Assembly: GCA_905221605.1 (NCBI GenBank)
Contig: CAJNDS010002339.1
Span: 290,001-354,000 of the forward strand
Reading direction: 5' to 3'
DNA from: Symbiodinium natans
Taxonomy: Eukaryota; Sar; Dinophyceae; Suessiales; Symbiodiniaceae
Length of the DNA: 64,000 nucleotides
Under the pieces are notes generated by a model that was not told where the DNA came from, searched no databases, and was given only the letters and a program-made list of their open reading frames with translations. A program made the translations under genes and the position numbers. Positions 55,567-64,000 of this stretch are shown piece after piece; the stretch's first letter is position 1, and every line of letters starts with the position of its first letter.

Positions 55567-57439
55567 CTATACTACTGCTGCTGTGACACAAAATGATTGG
55601 ATGCTCTCGGCAGCACAGGCTGCATAGCGCCGTCTGCTGACAAGCATCGACATCACTCAAACCTGCCGGACAACTCTCGGCCCTAGCTGAACACGCAAGC
55701 CACAGCCTAGAAACATCTAGAAGCACCCCATGTCGCGAAGAGACTAGACACGATGGCCCTAGTCTCCCATCCTCTGTGTTGATACAGTGGACATCAGTAG
55801 ACAGAGGCATGCTTTTCAAGATCACGGCCGATCACGGCCACGCCGGACCTTCACGGGACCTTCACGGGACCTTCACCCCGGTTTCTCAGCACTATCGGAA
55901 GGGTTGAGACAAGTACGGCCGCGCCAGCTGCCATGGAAGCTTGGACAGCGGCGCTCACTGCCCAGCTCACTGGCGCAGGTGTGAACGGGCTCCGTAGGAT
56001 CCTATGCAGGAAGGCTTAGGGAGGGCTTCGACAGCTTAGAGCAAAGCGACCGCAGGCCGTGCTGTTCGTGATGCTTTGGCCCAGATCGAGGGCATCAGCC
56101 TGGGGAGTCTGGGCGGTTGCCAGGTTTGTGCCTTAATCCGGGCATATCCGGCCTGGGCACCTGCAGGTCTGTTTTGTGCTGTTGCTTTTTTTGTGTGGGG
56201 CAGTCCATGATTCCACATCATCTACATCCCAAAGGACCCTAAGACCGACGTCTCGGAAGAAGTCGGAAGCTGAACACGGCACGGCCTTTTTTTTTTTTTT
56301 TTGCATTTACCGTGGGAGCACCTCCCTTGTTTCACTGCGTGTTGCATGTCAGACTTGCCATGCAGCCCTCCCAAAGCCTCAGCACTTTCGAGGTCCTGGT
56401 GGAACGCAACGGTCATGTTCAGCCACTGGCCGCAAGAAGCATCAATATGGACACTTTCGTTTCCTTTTCTCATGGCCCTCGGAGCTCTTAGGATCTCTTA
56501 GGCTGAAAGCATCTGAAAGCCCATACCTCCACATGCCAGCGTCAAGCACGTTCCTAGGCTGGAGCGTGGTGATGCTAAAGTGAGCACACCGCGCACTTCC
56601 ACAAATCCAACCAGGCCACCTCTTCAAAGATTGAGCTGCGAGGCAACATCATGTTGAATCATGCTTCGCAGCTTTGCCGCAGGATGAAGAAGACACCGTC
56701 AACTCCATCAACAGTTTGTCCGTCAGACCAGGACAGAAACTTTTTGAACCTTGCTGGCCTTGCAGAGAAAAGCCAGCCCCGCATGAAGCTTCAGAGGGGG
56801 TATCCTCGGCTGGCAGGAGAGGTCCCTTGCCGAACTACTGCTGGATGACGCGTGGCTCTGCTCTTAAGTTGCCCAAAAGATCCCAGAAGCATCGAGCAGC
56901 ACACCGTCCGAGGCTTTCAGAGGAGCTTTTCTCTTGGCTCCAGGCCTTCCACTTTATCGTGTGGCCGCATGCGGTTGTCACAACAACACTCACGGAAGCC
57001 GTCCAGGTCGCCGACCTCCTGCAGCTCCTGTCGCTGGGCCGAAACGTTGTTCCGGTAGAGGCCTGCGCGCAGCTTCAAATGTCTTCAACCTTGTTTGTTG
57101 CCCAGTCATGTCAGTCCTCATCACGTGGCAAGAACTTGGCAGGTGATCTTTGCGCACCTCAAGCAGTTCGTGGACTTCCACAGGCCCGGGATCTTGATCT
57201 TGTCCGTCTTGCTGCCTGGAAATTTTGCTCTCTGCAGATGCGCAGGCCTTGGATTTTCGCCGCCACTTACTTTGCTTACACTGCTCCACGCGCTCGCGGC
57301 AACACAATGGGTTTGCAACACAGTGGGTATTGGATGTGCAGACCGTCGTCTATTCCCACACCGAAGCACTGTCACAGCCCCTGGGACTACTCTTCACCAT
57401 GCCTGTAGCAAGCCGTAAGATTGGCGTGCTAGGCACAGA
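55567..57439. other. Spacer with possible exons upstream of the metacaspase region
   Basis: A tandem ACGGGACCTTC repeat lies at about 55855-55880 and a T16 run at 56287-56302. Overlapping plus-strand frames at 56674-57408, 56852-57058 and 57095-57418 have some coding-like stretches (for example WQVIFAHLKQFVDFHRPG), which may be pieces of a spliced gene leading into 57440. No join can be supported by eye. Confidence 0.4.
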
Positions 57440-58093
57440 ATGCAGCTAGACTCGTTGGACTTGTTCAGCCTTTCACTCGCAATTCGAGGCCTTCGCTTCA
57501 TAGTGAAGAACAGCAAGTCCCTCTTCCTGAGCTTTCCGGAGTTTTTCGAGCAGTTGGTGCAAAGTTTGAGGATTCACTGCGAATGCAATCCGATTCTTAT
57601 TGTCCAAGCTTGCCGACATTGGTTCAACGCCCTGGCCAAAGAGGCCTTGCAAGCCGACGCCTGCAAGCCATTCAAAGATATGGTTCTCCGACACGCTAGC
57701 ATGCTGAGGGTCCCACTGTCCTCCATCAAAAGTTCCATGCGATTGTCCACTTCAGCCAGACCTGCGATGGGCATTTTTGCGGGCTGCGCAGGTTTGCAGA
57801 GCCATCAAAGTTCATCAGCACTGCTTCCACCGCTTCCACGTGGCAGAGACGTCGCTCCTAACTGCTCTGTCAGCTGCAGCTTCTCAGGCCGCTTGATGAA
57901 GTTTCAGCACCATGTGGAGCTTAGGAGACGGTTTCAAGCACGTCGTTTCAGTTTTCGTCAAGATTCGGCAAGATTCCCAGGTGGTTACTTGGAGTCGGTG
58001 CTGGAGACGACTTTCCAGACTTTCGGCTCCGTTTGGAGTGCAGCCGTTGGCGCGTGGCAGTATGGTGCCGCCGGTGCTGCTGCCGGTCATTGA
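57440..58093 (+). CDS. Hypothetical helical protein, 217 codons
   Basis: The frame starts MQLDSLDLFSLSLAIRGLRF and its first 125 residues look like a helical repeat protein (SFPEFFEQLVQSLRIHCE, ILIVQACRHWFNALAKEALQ). This recalls organelle RNA-binding helical-repeat families, but no diagnostic motif is present, so no function is proposed. The last third (from about residue 126) is less ordered and ends in an Ala/Gly-rich tail. It lies 280 bases upstream of the metacaspase-like gene on the same strand. An AG directly before the ATG leaves open that this is an internal or last exon rather than a complete gene. Confidence 0.4.
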   Translation: MQLDSLDLFSLSLAIRGLRFIVKNSKSLFLSFPEFFEQLVQSLRIHCECNPILIVQACRHWFNALAKEALQADACKPFKDMVLRHASMLRVPLSSIKSSMRLSTSARPAMGIFAGCAGLQSHQSSSALLPPLPRGRDVAPNCSVSCSFSGRLMKFQHHVELRRRFQARRFSFRQDSARFPGGYLESVLETTFQTFGSVWSAAVGAWQYGAAGAAAGH

Positions 58094-58373
58094 TATCTTG
58101 TAGCGTCTTGGCAGCACATGGCTTGGAAGGCGCCTGACCAGAGTGAGCAAAAAGGTTGGTGCAATGTGCCTCGCCTTGGAAGGTGCTTGACGTTCAGCTC
58201 TCGACAAGGCCGGCAGCATGACGGGCACCAGCGACTTCCCAGGTCTTGTCACATGTCTACGACTTTATAGAGCCTTGTTCTTGCTACTACTATTTCTACC
58301 ATGTCTCAAGAGACAGTGTATTTGCCGCAGCCTGTCAGCGCGAAGGCACGTGGACCGAAAGAGTCCCTAGGGC

Positions 58374-59312
58374 ATGGCGAGAAGGGCTCTCTGCGTCGGC
58401 TTGAACTACCCCGGCTCAAATCACCAGTTGCGGGGTTGCGTTCAGGACGCTTTAGCCTGGGAAGACACTCTACGCAGAAGTTTCCATTTTGAGACGCGCT
58501 TGCTTATCGACCAGCAGCTGGATGGCAGCGTATCTGAAGAGGCCTCCCAGATTCCGACAAGGTCAAATGTTTTGAGGAACCTAGCGTTTTGGCTCGTGAA
58601 TGGTGCGCAGGAGGGGGATACACTGGTATGGGTGTTTGCTGGCCACGGCTGCCAAGTGGTGACGGATGACGTAGTGTTGGAAGCACTGCTTCCAGCAGCT
58701 GCTGGTGGGATACCGGGTTGTTCTGCTCATGCTGGGCACAGTGGCTGCGAAGTGATATTGAAGGAAGATGTTCAGAGCATCTTGAGGCACGTGCCCGCTG
58801 GCGTCCACGTGACTTTGGTCTTGGACTGTTCCGTTTCAGCTGGAGTACTGTGTGTCGGCAACAAGAGCCACGTAAATGAAAGCGAACCAGAAGGCCGCCG
58901 TGGGCCAGTGATTGCATGGGCAAATGTGTCGTTTCCACGGTGGGTCCCTCAAGTGACTGGCCGCGTCCTTGATCCCCGTGCTTGCGTGTTTCTCATCGCG
59001 GCGGCTTATGAAGACGGTGGCACAGCCTGCGAAGTTGACATGGACTGCAAGTGTTCGCGCGGTGCCATGTCTCTGGCTTTGCTCTCTGCTTTGGAAAGGC
59101 TGGAAGACCACGTTAGCAGGTGCACCTACGAAACCTGGCTGGCATCAGCGTCTGCGCTACTGCAAACCTTGGCCCCTCATCAGCACATCCATGTTCATTG
59201 CAATGGATGCATGACTTCTGGGCTGTTCAACTTGGAGGAGTTCGTCACTGCACGTTCGCAGCAGTCGCAACCAGAGCCGGAGCTGCGTTGCGTGTGTTGT
59301 CACTGCCAATGA
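58374..59312 (+). CDS. Metacaspase-like protein (peptidase C14 fold), probable pseudo-enzyme
   Basis: The frame encodes 312 residues in one exon from an ATG in good context. The N-terminus RALCVGLNYPGSNHQLRGCV matches the first strand and loop of metacaspases (typically ALLIGINYPG then LRGC). GDTLVWVFAGHG holds the expected catalytic His (H91), and EALLP follows as in the family. The helix and strand before the active site (ILKEDVQSILRHVPAGVHVT) also fit. At the nucleophile loop the usual D-C-C-H-S-G reads DCSVSAG (D151, C152, S153), so the catalytic second cysteine appears to be Ser and the adjacent HSG is altered. The C-terminal p10-like part has FLIAAAYEDGGTACE and RGAMSLALLSALER; a Cys-rich tail ends the protein. 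There is no prodomain. Metacaspases cleave after Arg or Lys; the serine variant is known in the trypanosome MCA4 pseudopeptidase. It may therefore act as a regulator or decoy, or cleavage may be lost. Confidence 0.85.
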   Translation: MARRALCVGLNYPGSNHQLRGCVQDALAWEDTLRRSFHFETRLLIDQQLDGSVSEEASQIPTRSNVLRNLAFWLVNGAQEGDTLVWVFAGHGCQVVTDDVVLEALLPAAAGGIPGCSAHAGHSGCEVILKEDVQSILRHVPAGVHVTLVLDCSVSAGVLCVGNKSHVNESEPEGRRGPVIAWANVSFPRWVPQVTGRVLDPRACVFLIAAAYEDGGTACEVDMDCKCSRGAMSLALLSALERLEDHVSRCTYETWLASASALLQTLAPHQHIHVHCNGCMTSGLFNLEEFVTARSQQSQPEPELRCVCCHCQ

Positions 59313-60132
59313 CTTTGCAAGGCGGAAAAAGTATAGAGCAAAAAACATGTTGCTGCATGAAGCTCGGGCATAGTGGGAAAGTCGGGCCGGCCCGTCCTTG
59401 CCAAACGGCGCGCGCGGCGTAGACAGGCAAATGGCTTGTTCCGTGAAGGAGAGCGGGGTGAACAAGCCGGCGACTACGCGTGAGTGAGTGGAAGAAGAAA
59501 GAATGTGTCAAGTGAGTGTGCGACGCGGGCAGGATGATGGGCATGATCGGGCCAACGGGGTGGGTGGAGGAACCTAAGGCGCGTGGAGTGAGGGACGCAT
59601 CAAGGCATAGAGCAACTTGATACTGGAAGTGACTGCCTCCAGTCGCTGAGCGATGGACAGAGATCGAGAGCATGCGAGTGTGTGCGCGTGGCAGGCTGAC
59701 GTGGGTGAGTGGGGTTTCATCAAAACGTGGAGACGGGATTCAACAGAGATGTTGCGTGATGATGGCAAAGTGTGAGTGAATGCAAACGTGTGCATGGCTA
59801 AAGATCATGACCGGCGGCTTTAAGATTTGCGCATCGCATGGGCAGGAAGGGGGCGCGGCAAGCGCCAATTGTGCTTGTCTTGAGCTTTAGGCGCGTCTTA
59901 TGTGCCCTAACATTCATTCACTGCTTGAGGCGAGGAACACAGAGAACGCGAAGGCCGCATGAGGGGGAATCCGGGTCCGAACAGCTGCACATGCCACGCG
60001 CCCCCGCAAGCGCTGCAAAGCGGTGCTGCTGGGACATGTAGTGCATGGGCAAAGCGACGAGCGTGATAAGCAAGCGCCTAGTGAATATTGCCTGGATATT
60101 GCTGAATTGTGCTTGGCGGGTTGGAGCGCCTT
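59313..60132. other. Spacer downstream of the metacaspase-like gene
   Basis: The plus strand is rich in GTGAGTG words between 59480 and 59780, without a regular period. No gene was recognised. Confidence 0.5.
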
Positions 60133-61037
60133 GAGTACTATTCTTGATTACGAACACTAACATGCATTTGCACATACCTACGTGTGTGTGTGCTTATGTT
60201 TTGTACCTATACATGCACATATAGGGTCTTATCTACATTAGAATACGAACTTAAAAAGATTTGAAAACTACATCATATGTATACGCGGAAATATTGATAG
60301 TGAGCATCGCAGCGAGAATTCTCCCCAGATCAAGAGTGACGTGTGTCATCCTAAGTGCCATTACCAATTTTCTCATCATGGCTATATTGTTACTATTGTT
60401 CTTGCTATGGATAGTTACGTTTACTTGTGTCTCTGTTCTTCATCTTCCGATTTTTTCTGCTGTATGTCGAAGTGTTGTTGGTACCTCATGGGCCAGCCAG
60501 CCCCATCAAGCAACCTCCTTGCGTCGTCAGCCGTGCCCAAAGTAGCCGCGCTGATGTTCGCCGGCAGAGTAGCCTGCGCGACAGCCAAATGTCAAAAGCC
60601 AGGTCAAACAACTTCCGCAAGAAGAAGTAGGGCGCAGGGCTTTCACGGGGTTCGGCTGCAAGCCTAGGCTTCAGCCTTCAGGGCTTAGGGACTTGGGGTT
60701 GAGGGTTGAGGGCGGTTAGGGTTGAGGGGGTTTTGGGTTTGGAGGTTCCTCTCCGATATGCCAGGCCTTGTGCGCCTCGTCAGCTCCGCACATCCCAAAC
60801 TGGATGCTCAAACTCTGCAGCTGCGAGGCCTATAAGCATTCGGCCGTCCTGAAGCAGAAGCACAGCTATTAAATTCTCCGAGTAACAAGAATAACTACTA
60901 TCAAAATGATTATGAGTGTTCTTCTATTGAAAACCTTAGCGAGTTGTGTTTCCAAGGCAGCAAAACACGAGAGCCCCTATCAGCCCCAAATCTTGCCATT
61001 ATATCCTCATATACTTTAACGATTGCAGACTCCGCAC
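60133..61037 (+). repeat. Dispersed 0.9-kb module, copy 2
   Basis: Direct-orientation partner of 54690-55566. It carries an extra TTGAGGG/GGTTAGGG stretch near 60700-60740 and lacks some AT-rich bases near 60890. The two copies enclose the 57440 frame and the metacaspase-like gene. Confidence 0.9.
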
Positions 61038-62034
61038 ACCACTACCTATATCTTACCACAATTACCACCGTGTCTTGCCTCGTCACTGGATATAAAGGCC
61101 GAGGCATGGTCTCCGCTCGGTAGCCGCCATGGTTTTGAAGGGCCAGCGCGCGCTCGGCGCGCCGCGCGTGCTGCGCACGGAGCCCGTGCTGCGCCCGGAG
61201 CCCGTCCGGTGCGAGCGGCTCACGGCCACCATCATGTCACGGCGCCTGATGCTGCAACCAATACGGCTGCGCGTTGCTGTCTCTGCACCTTAGCACCCCT
61301 GGGCCGCACTGAGCTCGTCGCACCTTAAAAGCATCAGGCAATCACTTGGGCCGGACTGAGTTCCTTTGTGCATGGAGTCATGGAGTGACTTCCTGAGGCC
61401 TCTAGGCTCATTGCCTTGAAACCTCTTCCTGAAGCAGCCTCTGTATCTAGTGTCTAGAGTCCACAGCTTCGTGTCACTGCGGTGCCGCGCGTAGCCACGC
61501 TGGTGGCCACTCCGGCATTCAAGTTGGGTGTCAGGGAGTTCATCGATGGAACTCGATGAAGGGTCCGTCACTGAGCCACTGATGGTGGCTGATGGCCGTC
61601 TGGCCCCAGTGTGGCTCTCTGCAATGAGGTCAATGAGTTTGATGTGCCGCTATCTGGCTGGTTAGTGCGGCGGTGAGCACTGGTCGGCCTTGTGTCAACA
61701 AGCATACTACCGAGAATCTGCCAGTGCCGAGCTGTTGCTTGGATTTTTGCCGGTCAGTTCCCTTTGATCCTTCTGGTCGTGCCCCCAACTTCATTGGACC
61801 GTGGCCTTCCGACACTGCATGATGACATGCTATGTTGCAAAGTGAGGTGCTGCAGGTGAGCAAACAAACATTCGCGCCGACTCAGCTGCAGGTGCTTACA
61901 GCCTCTGTGCAGGCATAGTGCCATAAGCGTGAATCAGGCATGCGCTTTCGCACATGGCTCCCCAAAATCAAGCTGCGTTGCACCATCTAGCAGCTCTAGC
62001 AGCTCTGCACTAGTTCGGCAATCCCCAAGTTGAA
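61038..62034. other. Spacer with a GC-rich patch
   Basis: Alternating GCGC-rich DNA lies at about 61148-61240. 61850-61990 is a diverged relative of about 62470-62600 (CATAGTGCCATAAGCGTG against CATCGTGCCATAAAAGTG). No gene is called. Confidence 0.5.
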
Positions 62035-62200
62035 GGAGACCACTGATGAGGTGCTCGCATGCAACAAGCCTCATTGCTAGCGCCTGCTAGTGATAAAGAT
62101 GGCCTCTGCTGGAGGTGCTGGAGGTCCTCAGTTCTTTCAAGGCGAGAATGCAACCTGAACCCGACTCCGAGCAAGCCGTTTTCCGGTGCTTTCTTGGCTC
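62035..62200 (+). repeat. Isolated relative of the array sequence near 44640-44760
   Basis: GACCACTGATGAGGTGCTCG and CAACAAGCCTCATTGCTAGC are shared with the array. This copy has the uninterrupted form at the place where the truncated array copy carries its extra 186 bp. Confidence 0.85.
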
Positions 62201-62550
62201 GAGGACTCGAGGTTAGCGTGTTGCTCGTGACGCCCACGAGCAGCTGGGCAAGCTGCGTGTGTTTCATGATCCGGCGTTGCGGGCGCCCCGTCCTCCATGC
62301 GCTCCACAGGCTTTAGACAAACTTTACGCGAAGTGCGTGGCGGGCGTGGCGGGCGTGGCGCGCGCTTTCTCATGAACCAGCTGGCTTGTGACTCGGACTG
62401 TGCCTCGTCCGTTCCTTGGGAAGCTTTCACAACTCGTGCCTGCTGGGCCTGCTTCTCAGTGAGGGAGGTCCTGCAGGCGAGCAGCGTGCCTGCAGCCTTG
62501 GTGCAAGCATCGTGCCATAAAAGTGCATCAGCCGTGCACTTCTCGCACAT
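62137..62550 (-). CDS. Hypothetical minus-strand frame with a diverged local relative
   Basis: The 137-codon frame starts MCEKCTADALLWHDACTKA and its middle (LTEKQAQQARVVKASQGTDE) is helical and polar. The frame fragment at 63187-63372 keeps a similar pattern of residues (EKEQAHGVKA and EAQSAQS). The nucleotide relative at 61850-61990 starts MCESA but is soon frameshifted. Conservation of residues between copies suggests a coding origin, but the C-terminal third overlaps the array-related repeat at 62035-62200 and is less convincing. No function is recognised. Confidence 0.35.
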   Translation of the reverse strand: MCEKCTADALLWHDACTKAAGTLLACRTSLTEKQAQQARVVKASQGTDEAQSESQASWFMRKRAPRPPRPPRTSRKVCLKPVERMEDGAPATPDHETHAACPAARGRHEQHANLESSSQESTGKRLARSRVQVAFSP

Positions 62551-63186
62551 TGTGGCCTCTCAAAAGCCAGGTTCATTGCACCATGTATATTCGAAGCTCT
62601 TCACAAGCTTGGACTGCAAGCAGGTATAATGTGGGACCCTCTTTTTCTGGGGCCAGGCTGTTCAGGATCTGGCCCCTTTTGTAGGAGTCCCTTATAAATG
62701 GTCAGGTTTTCGGGGCATCGTGAAAAACTCTGAACGATTGTTTGCTTCCAGTGGCGCACGCCTGCAAAACCGATTGCGAAGCTGCTGGGCTGGGCCCCCC
62801 CCCCCCTTTCCCGAAAGCCGGGAGCGGGATCATACGGGATCCACGAGACTTCGAAAAGCTGGACGCACAGCAGGTCAGGAGGTACTGCAGCTGATGGGAT
62901 TGGAGGGCGCACAGGACTGGGACTGATAGGAGCATTGACAGGAGCTTCGTAGATTTGTCCTAGACAAAGCAATGGGCCCACAAAGGTAAGCCCGACCTCA
63001 ACCGGGTAGTGAGCATGGGGCCTACCTGAACCGAGGCATAAGAAGTGCGTCTTCACCAACTAAATTATAGACACTGTGAGATTCCGTCCGACCATGGATC
63101 TTCCGTTTCCGGGAGACTCTTCTAGGACCTAGGCGACTCCACAGCCCCACCTTAGGGGGAAAGGTCGGGAGAGACCGCGTCCCACC
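62551..63186. other. Spacer, no gene recognised
   Basis: A C11 run lies at about 62797-62807. Overlapping frames on both strands have no motif. Confidence 0.45.
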
Positions 63187-63372
63187 TTAGCCCCTGTGGA
63201 GGTTTGCATCCTGCTCGCCCTGGCATGCCAAAGCTCCGCGTTGCGAGGGTGTGGCTCGGACTGTCTCATGCCCGGAGCGGCCTGCTCGTGACTGTGCCGA
63301 CTGTGCCTCGTGACTCCTCGCTGGGCAAGCTTTCACACCATGCGCCTGCTCCTTCTCAAAGATGAGGTCCAC
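63187..63372 (-). pseudogene. Diverged relative of the 62137-62550 minus-strand frame
   Basis: The stretch CTGTGCCTCGT through GGGCAAGCTTTCACACC and TGAGGTCC matches the region near 62400-62475 with several indels. The residue pattern EKxQA then VKA then EAQS is kept. It is probably a decayed or partial copy. Confidence 0.35.
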
Positions 63373-64000
63373 CTAAGCAGGAAGCACGGGCTCAACTGAG
63401 CCAAGAAGGGAAAGCGACTGGGATTGCACGGAATCAGCTCTGAGCTTTGTCACCGAGGTCAGGCGACAAAGCTGTGCAGCAGGCGCCAAAGCTGTGAGTT
63501 GAGCAGATGCCCGGCGATGTCCGACCTGCGTGACCGGCTCGTTGAACCAGTGCTTGCACCATCACACGGAAATGCCTCTGAGCTAGTTCCATGTCGCCTG
63601 ATGCATCGTATCTGCAATCCGTGCGATGCGACGTGATCGTGTGAGCCATGATTCCGCACCATCTTCCAGGAGTTACGTACGAGACGAGTTTGACTAGTGC
63701 AATCGACATCGTTTGCATCTACTACTTTCGACACGATTCGGGCAGCATTTCGTATCCCGTCAGCAGTGCATGTCGGTCGTGACCTAAAACGAGGCAGGTG
63801 CTTCTTTCATTTGATCGAGTCCACTACTGGTGCTTTTCACGGTGGCCTCTCTCGGAAGCATACCTGGGCGAGGGTTTGACCACATAAAGTGCGGCCATAG
63901 CGGCCACAGCATTCCCGAACATGAAGAAGATCGGCTGTGGCCCAGCCAGCTTTTCATGGCCAAACTTAAGTTTCAGGACATTTCACGACTTTTCATAACC
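63373..64000. other. Right-end spacer, no gene recognised
   Basis: Short overlapping frames on both strands at 63424-63740 have no motif or codon bias. No repeat partner elsewhere in the window was seen. Confidence 0.45.

Noticed and set aside
62601-63059. A 152-codon minus-strand frame
   Set aside because: It crosses a C homopolymer and has no motif or repeat support.
1-64000. tRNA, rRNA and spliced-leader genes
   Set aside because: I scanned for B-box-like GGTTCGA words and known conserved rRNA and leader sequence and found no complete candidate. A covariance-model search could still reveal some.

Overview
The window looks like nuclear DNA of a dinoflagellate, perhaps of the Symbiodiniaceae type. 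The evidence is the low gene density, repeated interstitial TTTAGGG telomere-type tracts, a Ty1/copia-like retroelement whose Gag carries both a CCCH and a CCHC zinc finger, many dispersed and tandem duplications, and only short exon-like fragments of high-GC3 coding sequence. No rRNA, tRNA, spliced-leader gene, bacterial operon or CRISPR array was recognised. The taxonomic call is an inference.

Layout. (1) 1993-7617: a young LTR retroelement on the minus strand. Its 242-bp terminal repeats are identical, and one intact 1647-codon reading frame encodes Gag, two zinc fingers and an aspartic protease, followed by an unusual multi-pass membrane and Cys/His C-terminal part. Integrase, reverse transcriptase and RNase H are not visible. 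(2) 7618-23164: mostly non-coding spacer with simple repeats (G-rich, CT, TG, GAT), one copy of a 1.4-kb dispersed repeat, a diverged and partly inverted copy of sequence from the large array further right, and a few small coiled-coil-like reading frames. (3) 23165-24741: a minisatellite of about 37 units of 42-43 bp, organised as a 127-bp trimer. (4) 24742-32140: spacer with degenerate telomere-like DNA. (5) 32141-32780: TTTAGGG-like DNA followed by a 465-bp G tract that ends in 93 uninterrupted Gs. (6) 33222-36579: a small zinc-ribbon-like reading frame and the second copy of the 1.4-kb repeat. (7) 37887-53977: a tandem array of a roughly 4.9-kb unit (one truncated, two full and one incomplete copy). 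Three copies contain a TTTAGGG tract. (8) 54690-61037: a directly repeated 0.9-kb module flanking a 4.6-kb segment that holds an unknown 217-codon reading frame and an intact 312-codon metacaspase-like gene whose catalytic cysteine appears to be replaced by serine. (9) 61038-64000: diverged local repeats with a minus-strand reading frame family.

The strongest protein calls are the retroelement polyprotein and the metacaspase-like protein. Most other reading frames in this GC-rich, stop-poor DNA are probably chance or repeat-derived, and I have listed only those with some support from composition, motifs or conservation between copies. Repeat boundaries were set by eye and are good to roughly 5-20 bases unless the text says the match is exact.
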